64,000 nucleotides of DNA from Corydoras sp. C115 (taxonomy: Eukaryota; Chordata; Actinopteri; Siluriformes; Callichthyidae), in contig JAFMOC010000039.1 of NCBI GenBank assembly GCA_019802505.1, positions 496,001-560,000 on the forward strand. The letters run 5' to 3'. Positions 35,892 through 46,420 of the stretch are shown here, in pieces. Within the stretch, counting starts at the first letter, position 1, and every line of letters begins with the position of its first letter. The notes below the pieces were generated by a model. It was not told where the DNA came from and did no database searches. It saw nothing but the letters and a program-made list of their open reading frames with translations. A program made the translations under genes and the position numbers.

Positions 35892-37710
35892 TCTCGAGGT
35901 CCGTTTCCAGGGTCACTCGGTCGCGACTCGAAGTTGGTAGGACCTCACACAACGGAAAATTGATGCCTGATCTCGCCCTGCCTGATTCCCACTCACCCTA
36001 ACAATCAGTATCAACACAGGCTCCCTCCTCACACACACACTCACACACACACAGAGCGCATTGCACTTAGGCACTCACCACATCCGCAAGAAAAAGTAGA
36101 TCTACCAACCAAGAAGCACGCCTGACCACACACACCTTCCACTAACTACTTCCACTGATGTAATGCTTTATAACTTAATAAAAACACATTAATAAGCCAA
36201 ATCCAAATCTAAATCTATGCACCTTTTAAATACAATTATTCATGAAATGCATATACATTTGAAATATATAAGAATTCTTTTCATCGCATTCTATGGGTTT
36301 CAGTATCACATAATGTCATATTTCACCATGTACTGTATCGGGTGGCATCATATTCAAATAAAAATACCATTTCAAGATCTTAAACACAGTATCGGATCAA
36401 TACATGACATTGGTATCGGTGCATCCAGATAATAAATCGTAAAAATTGTTACAAACCTTTAATGCATTCTAACTGATACATGGAATTCATGTAATAACAT
36501 TCAACTGAACGATCTAAAAAATGTATTATACAAATAAAACTTGGTTCAACATAATTTCTCTTTTAATTTACTAATGCCATTTTAAAACGAATGTCTAATA
36601 TTTTCAATTAATAGTTTTTTTCCCTAAAATATAAAGTGTACAATATAATTTTTTAAATATAATATTAAGTGTACATTAAAAACGACACGTTACGATGCAA
36701 CACAACCTTGCCTTAAGTTTTATTCTAATGAGGTAGCTTCACCATCTGGACCATAAATATGTATATAACCAAACTAGTGCAAAAAAACCCTCTTCCCTAA
36801 CAGTATTTTAAAACATACCATTTCAATAACATGGTCGAGTTCAAAGTGAAAAAAAGCCCACTCCGATTGTACGTTATAATCTGTATTTGTGGTTAAACAT
36901 TAGTTGTTTTTTTAAGCTATTTCAACAAAGACATATAAGCAAATGGAACTATTTTGTTTGGTAAGTGAAGCAGTGTTTTACCGCAGTAGAGGACTAACTG
37001 CATCCTTTTAAAGACATGCATTGAAACAAAGTATTTTGCAATAAAAATTGCAAACACACGTGTAGTTTTATAAAGCAGATCTTTATTGTGATGGTAATTA
37101 AACGGGGGGTCAGCAGCAGAGTGACCCAGTTCTGCAGCGGCGGTGCTTCGGTTTTATTCATTAATCCGCGACAGTCGTTTTCTTTACTACATAATAGTAT
37201 TTACTAGCGCGCATGAATACCTCCAGGTGACAGCTCACGGTGACCGGGACTCTTTCTTTAAATAGACCGTGCGCGTGCGCCGATTGGACGGGGTGTGCGC
37301 GAGCAGGTTGTGACGTAATGACTGGGCGGGTTCAGTAGTGAAAACGTCGAAGAAAAAGAAGGGAAGAGAAAACTCTGCAAAAGTGTCAACTGAATTAATC
37401 TAGCTCACGCGTCTGCAGTCGAACGCAACCGCAGCGTGTTCGATTAAATGACTTTGCGCTGTTTGTTTCCTCTGAAAGACATTAAAGTATTTCTCAATTA
37501 GCGTGAATGAATGTCGCATCACGTGATTCAATCTGCTTCACTGTGAAAGACGGAAGTAGGAGTCCGTTAATGAAGACTGACCCAAAAGCAGCACAAACAC
37601 CATAAACTGCCATTTCCTTCTGCATTCTGCAGGTTTTACAGACCCTTTGGGGTGAAACTGTGTTTAAAACTTAAAGACTGCGTTCAAAACTACCCGTATA
37701 CACGCACCGG
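35892..37710. other. Intergenic: kdm5b 5' flank and CpG-rich patch
   Basis: The kdm5b upstream flank (35892-36120) contains several CpGs and a CA-rich run near 36030-36050; no TATA box is evident. 36150-37070 is AT-rich with nothing recognised. A CpG-rich block follows at ~37120-37600 (separate entry). Confidence 0.5.
37245..37345. promoter_or_regulatory. Orphan promoter-like CpG patch (CRE-like, CCAAT and GC boxes)
   Basis: Within 100 bp there is 'gcgcgtgcgccgattgg' (inverted CCAAT), 'tgacgtaatg' (CRE/ATF half) and 'gggcggg' (GC box). A TATA-like 'ctatttaaag' lies on the minus strand. About 160-180 nt further on that strand is a CACAATAAAG poly(A)-like signal at ~37080. No coding frame on either side matches a protein I know, so whether a transcript starts here is unproven. 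Confidence 0.35.
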
Positions 37711-37721
37711 CCACTTTATTA

Positions 37722-38034
37722 TTCATTTTCATTCATTATCACCTGCTTTTATCCTCTAGTAGGGTCACGGTGGGGTTCCCCATGCCCATCCAGGGGAGAA
37801 CGTCTCGGGCGCTGGGCAGATAGACCCAGGACAGGGCGCCAATCCATCGCTGGGCACACACTCACTCACTCACTTGATCCATGTTTTTGGACTGTGGGAG
37901 GAAACCGGAGAACCCGGAGGAAACCCACGCGGACACGGGGAGAACATGGAAACTCCACCCAGATGGGGATTCGAACCGGGAATCCCTAGTGCTGAGAGGC
38001 GAACGTGCCAAACACTAAGCCACCGTGCCGCCCG
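37722..38034 (-). mobile_element. V-SINE copy with internal deletion
   Basis: Perfect 11-base duplication ccactttatta at 37711-37721 and 38035-38045. The segment normally reading 'ctctatatggggcaattt' is missing. It interrupts a 'ggccactttattag' family repeat. Confidence 0.88.
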
Positions 38035-38190
38035 CCACTTTATTAGTTCCACTTATTACAGTTGTAGGTTGTAAGTTCTGTAGTTAGACTTCTGGTCCAT
38101 CTGTACACAGTTCCTCAGTCCTCATTTTCTTAATCTCATCTACAATGATCAGAACACCCAAGTATTTTTAGGTGGTGGATGATTCCTCCA

Positions 38191-38539
38191 GGGCGGCACG
38201 GTGGCTTAGTGGTTAGCATGTTCTCCTCTCAGCGCTAGGGATTCCCGGTTCGAATCCCCATCTGGGTGGAGTTTCCATGTTCTCCCCGTGTCCGTGTGGG
38301 TTTCCTCCGAGTTCTCCGGTTTCCTCCCACAGTCCGAAAACATGGATCAAGTTAATTGAGTTCTCTAAATTGCCCCATATAGAGTGTGTCTGTGTGAGTG
38401 AGTGTGTACCCAGCGATGGATTGGCGCCCTGTCCTGGGTGTATCTGCCCAGCGCCCGAGACGTTCTCCCCTGGATGGGCATGGGGAACCCCACCGCGACC
38501 CTAATAGAGGATAAAGCGGGAGATAATGAATGAATGAAT
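38191..38539 (+). mobile_element. Full-length V-SINE copy
   Basis: Perfect 10-base duplication gattcctcca at 38181-38190 and 38540-38549; complete head, body and (GAAT)n tail. Confidence 0.9.
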
Positions 38540-38746
38540 GATTCCTCCACTGCAGTAACACGTGGTGGGGTTAGTGTGTTGCAATACACATTGATATTGA
38601 TATTGAGTTTTTAGGTGCTGTATCAGACAGACTCTCATTTGATGCAGCAGCAGGTTTGCTGTTAAGTCCAATACTTGATCAATACTCAAATGTAGAGTTG
38701 GGGGGGGGGGTTTGTTTGGTGGAACCTGAACAGCTGTGAGTATTAT

Positions 38747-39068
38747 TCCATCCATCCATTATCTCCCACTTTATCCTCTAGTAGGGTTCCCCATGCCCAT
38801 CTAGGGAGAACGTTTTGGGTGCTGGGCACAGGATAGACACAGGACAGGGCGCCATTCCATCGCTGGGCACACACTCACAAAGACAGACTCTATATGAGGC
38901 AATTTGGAGAATTCAATTCATCCATGTTTTTGGACTGTGGGAGGAAACCGGAGAACCCGGAGGAATCCCACGCGGACAACATGGAAACTCCATCCAGATT
39001 GGGATTCGAACCGGGAATCCCTAGTGCTGAGAGGCGAACATGCTAACCACTAAGCCACCATGCTGCCC
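38747..39068 (-). mobile_element. V-SINE copy, GGAT-tail subgroup
   Basis: Reverse-oriented copy starting 'ccatccatccattatctccc' and ending with the inverted head 'ctaaccactaagccacca'. Short internal deletions. Confidence 0.82.
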
Positions 39069-39278
39069 AGTGTTTATTATTCATTAAAGCAAATTTAATA
39101 TCAAGTCACCTACCAGCATGTCTTTGGTTTGTGTGAGAAAAACAAAATGGTAAGAATCATGGTTCTCTTAAACAAGGAGTCAAACTCAGGACCTTCTTTG
39201 CTCCTTGAGGTTAGTGCACATCCACTACACAATTTAACTGAGCAAAGAGGCAGGCATTGTCATTTTTGGTTGAGGAGC

Positions 39279-39580
39279 CAAACGGTGGCTTAATGATTAG
39301 CCCGTTGGCCTCTCAGCACTAGGGATTCCTGGTTCGAATCCCCATCTGGGTGGAGTTCCATGTTCTCCCCGTGTCCGTGTGGGTTTCCTCCCACAGTCCA
39401 AAAACATGGATCAAGTCAATTGAGAACTCCAAATTGCCCCACATAGTATGTGTGTGTGTCCACTGATAGATTGGCACCCTGTTCTGGGTGTATCTGCCCA
39501 GTGCCCGAAATGTTCTCCCATCATGGGGAACCCCACCGTGACCCTAAAATAGGATAAAGTGGAAGATAATGGATGGATGG
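39279..39580 (+). mobile_element. V-SINE copy, GGAT-tail subgroup, diverged
   Basis: Head 'aacggtggcttaatgattag', B box ggttcgaatcc, body with a deletion of the 'gggttctccggt' piece, and tail 'ggatggatgg'. Confidence 0.8.
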
Positions 39581-39590
39581 AACCAAACTT

Positions 39591-39903
39591 GGGGCGGCAC
39601 AGTGGCTTAGTGGTTAGCCCGTTGGCTGCTCAGCACTAGGGATTCCCGGTTCGAATCCCCATCTGGGTGGAGTTCCATGTTCTTACCATGTCCGCATGGG
39701 TTTCCTCCCACATTCCAAAAACATGGATCAGGTCAACTGAGAACTCCAAATTGCCCCATATAGAGTGTGTATGCGTGTGAACCCAGCAATAGATTGGCAC
39801 CCTGTTCTGGGTGTATCTGCCCAGCACCCGAAATGTTCTCCCATCATGGGGAACCCCACTGTGACCCTAATATAGGATTAAGCGGAAGATAATGGCTGGA
39901 TGG
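39591..39903 (+). mobile_element. V-SINE copy adjacent to the previous one
   Basis: Flanked by near-identical aaccaaactt (39581-39590) and aaccaaaatt (39904-39913). Shares the same body deletion as the copy just upstream, so both belong to one subfamily. Confidence 0.84.
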
Positions 39904-40271
39904 AACCAAAATTGCAACCAGAAAGTCCACAGGTTAAGCAAGGCACCTAATACGAATTGCCCTCATGTGCCATGTTCAAGGCCACCCCCCCCCCCCCCCA
40001 GCAGGCAGATGTGATCACCTGCTGTATGTTTCACTGCTCAAAAGGAGTTAAATGGAGGTCAAATTTGCTCAAGTACAGAAGGCAAAATAAATCACTTAAG
40101 CCCTTTACTTTTTAATAAACTGGCTGAATTCACTTTAAATGTTGTTCCTGTAACATTAGGTGTAACTAGAACATTAAATCATTCACACCATCTGTTTTTG
40201 TACCCAATAATTTTACTCTATAAAACATTTAAAAAGGAGCAAACAAACAAAACAGATTAAACTTTAGTGAC

Positions 40272-40277
40272 TTTATT
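40272..40277 (-). terminator. Poly(A) signal of the alpha-tubulin gene
   Basis: AATAAA on the minus strand, 255 nt past the TAA stop at 40532-40534. Implies a short 3' UTR, usual for alpha-tubulin genes. Confidence 0.65.
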
Positions 40278-40531
40278 TTGAAACATTGCACCGTTGTTTG
40301 CAACATTTTTAAAGGCAGTTGGCAGAATTCAAAGTGGAACTTGAAGAAACAAGACAGAAAAGACTGCAGAACAGAATAAAACATCAAAAAGGACAAGACA
40401 AGCTTCCCTTTTGTTTGGGACAAAGTGTGAATCAGTGAGGTAAAAGAATGTCCAGGTTATTTAATTTCCCCCGGAGGTGAAACTGAAACAGCTTTTATCT
40501 GCTTGAGACTTTTAGCACGAGACCATGGAGA

Positions 40532-43500
40532 TTAATACTCTTCTCCTTCCTCCTCATCCTCAACAGACTCTGCGCCAACCTCTTCGTAATCTTTCTCCAG
40601 AGCTGCCAGGTCTTCCCTGGCTTCTGAGAACTCCCCTTCCTCCATTCCTTCACCCACATACCAGTGCACAAAGGCTCGCTTGGCGTACATCAGGTCGAAC
40701 TTGTGGTCCAGGCGAGCCCAGGCCTCCGCGATGGCGGTGGTGTTGCTCAGCATGCACACAGCTCTCTGCACCTTGGCCAGGTCTCCTCCAGGGACCACAG
40801 TTGGTGGCTGGTAGTTGATTCCCACCTGATGGTATAAACCAAAATGGTTGAATGGTTTGGCTCTTAAAACCTAGTAACGCAAACTTTTTACATGCACATT
40901 TCTTACCTTAAAGCCAGTTGGACACCAGTCTACAAACTGAATTGAGCGCTTGGTCTTGATGTTTGCGATAGCAGCATTCACATCTTTGGGTACCACGTCA
41001 CCACGATACAGCATGCAGCAGGCCATGTACTTGCCATGGCGAGGGTCACACTTAACCATCTGATTGGACGGTTCGAAGCAGGCACTGGTGATTTCAGCGA
41101 CAGAGAGCTGCTCGTGATACGCCTTCTCAGCCGAAATGATGGGGGAATAAGTGACGAGGGGGAAGTGGATTCTGGGATATGGCACCAGGTTGGTCTGAAA
41201 CTCAGTCAGGTCAACGTTGAGTGCTCCATCAAAGCGCAGAGATGCGGTGATTGAGGATACAATCTGACCGATAAGCCGGTTCAGGTTAGTGTAGGTTGGC
41301 CTCTCGATGTCCAGGTTGCGACGGCAGATATCATAAATTGCTTCGTTGTCTACCATGAAGGCGCAGTCAGAGTGCTCCAGAGTGGTGTGTGTGGTCAGAA
41401 TGGAGTTGTATGGCTCAACTACAGCTGTAGAAACCTGTGGTGCTGGGTAGATGGCAAACTCCAGCTTGGATTTCTTACCATAGTCAACAGAGAGGCGCTC
41501 CATCAGCAGGGAGGTAAAGCCTGAACCTGTACCTCCACCAAAACTGTGAAAGATCAGGAAACCTTGGAGTCCAGTACACTGATCAGTCTAAACAGAAATC
41601 ACAAAAAAAGATTAATGAATGAGAAAACTGAAGGTTGAATTACTGTGCAAAAAATAAAATAAATTAAATAAAAAAAAGGTACCACAAGCATTTCCACTTC
41701 AATTATTATGAGAAGTCTTTCTTTTAGAACAATTTACAGTTCATTTTATTTAATCACTTTTCCCCCAATGCTTTTGTCCCTACACCATAGACGTAAATAT
41801 TATTAAAATAAATAAATAAATAAAAAACTAATACTCACTATGAAACTATTATTCATTTGCAACCCAATTCTTAAAATGTGTTGATTATAATGAGCTGATC
41901 CTTAATTACTCTGTTAAGAATTGGATGAAGTAGAAGTGAGCAACATTTACCACTATTGCCTGCAGTTATTAGTCTTTATTCCTAAACCAAACAATTATTC
42001 AATTAGTCATTAATTATTCCTATTACTAAACCAAAAATTGCTCAGGATGTGACTTGCTTTCCTCTGAGCAAGCAATAAAAACTTAAAGAAGTCCGGCATC
42101 TGTTATTTAGATACCTTTCATCTTAAATACTTCTGATCTTACCAGCTTACGAACTCTCTCCAAGACCATGTCGATGATTTCCTTGCCGACAGTGTAATGG
42201 CCACGAGCGTAGTTATTGGCTGCATCCTCCTTCCCAGAGATGAGCTGCTCTGGATGGAATAGCTGACGGTAGGTGCCAGTCCTCACCTCATCTGTAATGA
42301 AGCCAGACTAGTCAGAACAAGTCACAAGTTTCTAACTTAATTCAATCTCAACTGCATTTCACTAAATGTTTTGGTTAAAACCAATTACGTTCAAGTTCTA
42401 TTTCTATTTGTCAAGGCTGCATTACGCTCATGCATCATGTGCCACTTCTAATGCCAGCTTACCAATAACTGCGGGCTCCAGATCCACAAACACAGCACGT
42501 GGCACATGCTTTCCAGAGCCAGTCTCGCTGAAGAAAGTGTTAAAGGAGTCGTCCCCGCCACCAATGGTCTTATCGCTTGGCATAGTGCCATCAGGCTGGA
42601 TGCCATGCTCCAGGCAGTACAATTCCCAGCATGCATTGCCAATCTGCACACCAGCCTGACCAACATGGATGGAAATGCACTCACGCTGCACACAAAAAGC
42701 AAAAGCAAAAAGTTAATAAGTGAGGCTTACCAATGACAGTGGGTTCCAGGTCCACAAATATGGCCCTGGGTACATAGCGGCCTGAGCTGCTCGTGCTGAA
42801 GAAGGTGTTGAAGGGGTCCTGACGAGAGCCGGACAGTGTTGACGCATCCTGCATTATGCCATCAGACCCAAGTCCATGCTCCAGACAGAAGAGTTCCCAG
42901 CATGCATTTCCTATTTGTACACCAGCTTGGCCCACATGGATCGAGATGCACTCTCGCTGTGGGCCAATAACAACAACATTCACAACAAATCTGTTGGAGC
43001 CTATTCTTATTCCCACTTAAACTGATAAAGATCAAAGTATCTGTTTTGAGAATTTAAAACTAAAGGCATTTTACCATTTTTTAAAGTCACTTTTTTAAAT
43101 TTAGGTCAAGTCCACATTTTATTTAATGATTTATCTCTAAATCTAAACTTGAAGACATCAGTTAGTTATGCGAGTAGACTGGAGTTACCCTAATGGCAAA
43201 CTTCTGCAAAACTGAGCTGCAAGACACCATCCAATTTCTTTTCAGTAATTTTCAAATTATCTTAATGTTAAAGCAACCCAACACATTTTATTTTAGTCCT
43301 TGAAGATACAAATGTACACATTTATATAAAATATATATATATGTGCATATAAATGTGCATATTTCTTCGCACCAGTCCAGAGACGATAAAAACAAATCCA
43401 GGAAACCAGACAAAACCTACCAACCAGGAAGCTGATGAGCTGCATGTCAATCATTTTTGAGCATATGCATATTTGGGATGAAGCTTGGAGGCATGTCCAT

Positions 43501-44939
43501 AAGGGTGGGGCCCAAGTCTGGGAGGTTGAGATTCTAAACTAACTCGAAACAGCAGAACCTGTTAAACATCAGGCTGTTAAATTATTTTTAATATTACAAA
43601 ACTGTTACTAAAACCAACTTGTCTACATTATATTACTGACTTGTTTTAAGTTAGACCTTTATTAGTCCTACCATTTCACTTAGTTACAGCAGGAAAGGGA
43701 CAGCATCACACTTGTGAAAAAATAAAGTAGAAATTTGGGGGGAGGGGTGAAACGTTAAAAATTATTAAAAAAACTTTAATTGTATGTGACTTTGTATAAA
43801 AGCAACTGCTAATTTATGGGAAAACAACAAAACTGCAATTACCAGCCATAAACACGTTTGGGTATCTTGTGAGGCATTAAGGTATGAGCTCAGCTCCTGC
43901 CCACTGTGATAGACCCCACCCTTCTTTGTACTACTGTCCCATTTCTCCTTTATGCTGATGAGGTTCAAACCATTACTTGAAAGTTCTGTAAATACCAGGA
44001 TTTATACTACAATATGTAATAGTTCACATCACGCATTAGGATTTTTAAAAATGTGCAACAGACTTTACAGAGTTAATTCTGTACCAACAATGGATTTGGG
44101 TTTTTTTTTGTTCGGTGTTACAGCCATTTCAGAGAGCCGTGTGACATTCTTGATCGCAGATCACAAGACATTTTTTTTTGTAAGAAAGTCGCATGTTGGT
44201 GAATAAGGGAATGAGATAAGCGAGAGAATGAGTCTAAATAAAGGATTCAGTTTAATGTTCGGGGAAAAAAAAAAAAAAAAGTCTAGTATGAGTTGAAAAA
44301 GCGCGTGGCACGTCACATCGTGTCAGCCTTTATACGTTTTTCAACATCGTGACTCTTCAAAAAACACATTACACAATGGAAAAGTTTAACAGCGAAGATT
44401 TAAATTGAAACACGATTTTTTTTACGCCACTTTAACTTAAACATGTCGGGGCGAAGTCTAAACCTTCCTTACTTGACTTCTAACTTATGGCGGTTTCAGA
44501 CTGAGGAAACGGCTTCAGACTTCAAAATGGGCGACAGGAAAGGAGTTTACAAAATACTAACGCAATTATATTTAATAGTCCTATCACCGAAAATAACAGG
44601 TCTTACAGTTTTTAATTCTAAAAGTTTTGGCACCGGGTCCAGTTTCTTTTGCGGTCTCGCTTAACTCCGACTAACGGGGCCTCGGCCATTCCGCCAACTT
44701 CAACACGACGCAGCACAAAAACGGTTCCTTATCGTGTACCATCTTTTAAAACATTAAAATAACAGACATTATTAAATCCAAAGAAATGTTATCACTTTAT
44801 TCTAAGTCTACAAAAAAAAACTTTTTTTCAAAACCGTTCGGGTGTCAAAGTCAAAGCAGCGTTTTGGCGCCTTTACCAACAGCTGACAAAAGTTAAAAAC
44901 ACAAAATTAAAAGACGTGCGAATAAATCAAACTTACCAT
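40532..44939 (-). CDS. Alpha-tubulin with two alternative second exons
   Basis: GTP-binding alpha subunit of the microtubule heterodimer. Exons: 44937-44939 (ATG only, donor ATG|GTAAGT, as in vertebrate TUBA genes); then either 42731-42956 (2B) or 42463-42685 (2A); then 42143-42291, 40907-41587 and 40532-40825. Products are 449 aa (2A) or 450 aa (2B). Visible hallmarks are MREC N-terminus, GQAGVQIGNACWE, GGGTGSG nucleotide loop, WCPTGFKVGINYQPP, RAFVHWYVGEGMEEGEF and an acidic tail ending EEGEEY with the tyrosine that can be removed and re-added. Isotype is unresolved: the C-terminus resembles TUBA1/TUBA8-like fish forms. It lies between kdm5b and klhl12, where human has RABIF. Confidence 0.95.
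42463..42685 (-). CDS. Alpha-tubulin alternative exon 2A (K40-containing)
   Basis: 223 nt, acceptor TGCAG|CGT, donor ATTG|GTAAG, entering phase 0 and leaving phase 1. Encodes residues 2-75, with PDGTMPSDKTIGGGDDSFNT placing Lys at position 40, the luminal acetylation site used by ATAT1. One oddity: DLEPAVI, where most alpha-tubulins have DLEPTVI (T73 to A). This copy is nearer the common exons. Confidence 0.93.
42731..42956 (-). CDS. Alpha-tubulin alternative exon 2B (no K40)
   Basis: 226 nt, acceptor CACAG|CGA, donor ATTG|GTAAG, with the same phases as 2A. Encodes residues 2-76. The nucleotide-contacting start (RECISIHVGQAGVQIGNACW) and FVDLEPTVI are intact. The 30-50 loop instead reads GSDGIMQDASTLSGSRQDPF: one residue longer, Ser at position 40, no lysine in the loop. 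Later differences include TSSSGRYVPRAIF for ETGSGKHVPRAVF. No stop or frameshift, so it looks selected rather than dead. Confidence 0.9.
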
Positions 44940-45092
44940 TTTGGTCTCTGAAGTTTATTTTTTCTTTGGTAAGAGAAGAGAAAGAGTGAATTTGAAGGCT
45001 AAACGCGGGAATCGCAGCGGCTCCGTTGACTGCGGACGCGTAACGTGTCTCTGCCAACACAGCAATACGGGAAGCGCGCGCCCGCCTCGACA

Positions 45093-45098
45093 TTTATA
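45093..45098 (-). promoter_or_regulatory. TATA box of the alpha-tubulin promoter
   Basis: TATAAA on the minus strand (context AGCTATAAATG), about 155 bp upstream of the ATG exon, in a CpG-rich stretch (45060-45200) that also holds 'gtgacgtcc', a CRE-like site, near 45178. The transcription start is probably ~45065. Confidence 0.6.
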
Positions 45099-45660
45099 GC
45101 TTCACACGCGGCCCCAGGGCGACGGCTGCTCTGCACGCATGCGCAGTACATTAACGTGCACCACGCACGGGTTAAAAGTGACGTCCACGTTTTAGTTCGA
45201 GACATTTTATAAAGCGCTTGTAAAGAAATACGAACATACATCGTACTGAGCGCTTCAGATTGTGCTTCTGTAAACAAACATTTAAATGTCATGATGAGCG
45301 GTTCGTTTTGAATTTCGGATTCCTCCCTCACGTTTTGGAGTCCCGTTTCCTTTCAAACCAACCAATCAGAAGCGTGGCTTTCACACCCGTGACGAAACTT
45401 CTCTGAAACTGTTCACTTGTTGACACATTTTCTGAATCTGGAGACAGTTCCTGTGCGGACAGCCAATTTATTGGTAGGGTGACCAGATGTCCCGCTTTGT
45501 GCGGGACAGTCCCGCAAATTGAGTCATTCTCCCGCATTGTTATCGAAAGTCAGACTGCAGGTTTGAAATGCGTGTTTTATAATCTGCCATTGGACGGCTG
45601 TGTTGTCTGTTATCGGGGGAGAGGCGGGCTGTTTGAATGTCAACCAATCGGGAACGCGGA

Positions 45661-45663
<3 letters not shown>

Positions 45664-45735
<72 letters not shown>
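45664..45735. repeat. (TA)n microsatellite, ~36 units
   Basis: Uninterrupted TA run inside the hAT-like element; a second TA/TG run (46088-46125) lies across the nested SINE, so the SINE split one tract. The apparent IYIYIY reading frames here are artefacts. Confidence 0.95.
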
Positions 45736-45737
<2 letters not shown>

Positions 45738-45738
<1 letters not shown>

Positions 45739-46088
45739 CATTCATTCATTCATTCATTATCTCCCGCTTTATCCTATATTAGGGTCGCGGTGGGGTTCCC
45801 CATGCCCATTCAGGGGAGAACGTCTCAGGCGCTGGGCAGAAAGACCCAGGACAGGGCGCCAATCCATCGCTGGGCACACACTCACTCACACAGACCCACT
45901 CTATATGGGGCAATTTTGAGAATTCAATTGACTTGATCCATGTTTTTGGACTGTGGGAGGAAACCGGAGAACCCGGAGGAAACCCACGCAGACACGGGGA
46001 GAACATGGAAACTCCACCCAGATGGGGATTCGAACCGGGAATCCCTAGTGCTGAGAGGCGAACGTGCTAACCACTATGCCACCGTGCT
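45738..46088 (-). mobile_element. V-SINE nested in the (TA)n tract of the hAT-like element
   Basis: Complete reverse-oriented copy with a four-unit (ATTC) tail at its left and inverted head 'ctaaccactatgccaccgtg' at its right, flanked by TA repeats on both sides. Confidence 0.9.
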
Positions 46089-46219
46089 TATATATACATA
46101 TATATATATATATGTGTGTGTGTGTTTTTATTTGGCAGTGCATTGGTGTCCCCACATTGTTCTACACAAACATAGCCTTTGTACCACATGAATTGCAATC
46201 TGGTCACCCTATTTATTGG

Positions 46220-46420
46220 TCAGGACCATTTTAGAACAGGTATCATTTGGCTGGTGGATTGTTTATTCACACTGATGTGGTGAGGGGTGTTTTAGTGCTG
46301 CTGTAGTTTCATTTCTCCACCTCAGTGACACTGCTGGGATAGGAATAATGTACCGACCAAATAATGCATGCTCTCTGATGGTACTATTAGGGGTCCTGAC
46401 CCTCAGATAACAGAGAAAAG
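46220..46420 (+). repeat. Interspersed repeat, 'ggccattttgttag' family, diverged
   Basis: Carries 'atttggctggtggattgttt' and 'ctgatggtactattaggggt', echoing the repeat at ~5915-6250. From here to 47003 nothing else is recognised. Confidence 0.35.

Larger units (their letters stand above)
45475..46211. mobile_element. Non-autonomous hAT-like MITE carrying a (TA)n tract and a nested SINE
   Basis: Terminal inverted repeats tagggtgaccaga (45475-45487) and tctggtcaccct-a (46199-46211), flanked by a perfect 8-base duplication tttattgg (45467-45474 and 46212-46219), the length typical of hAT elements. No transposase frame. Removing the 350-bp SINE leaves ~387 bp. It lies ~400 bp upstream of the tubulin promoter. 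Confidence 0.85.

Noticed and set aside
37874..38074. Repeated small frames containing phrases such as HVFGLWEETGEPG or FSPCPRGFPPGSPVSSHSPKT
   Set aside because: The same phrases recur wherever the V-SINE occurs, in both directions; they are translations of the SINE body.
36000..40270. rabif between kdm5b and klhl12, expected from human synteny
   Set aside because: No frame with the Mss4 cysteine motifs was found on either strand.
42731..42956. Exon 2B as a dead tandem duplicate (pseudo-exon)
   Set aside because: Both splice sites, the phase, the open frame and the core GTP-site residues are intact, while change is concentrated in the K40 loop; decay would be scattered.
45524..45782. Frames encoding (Ile-Tyr)n
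   Set aside because: Pure product of the (TA)n microsatellite.
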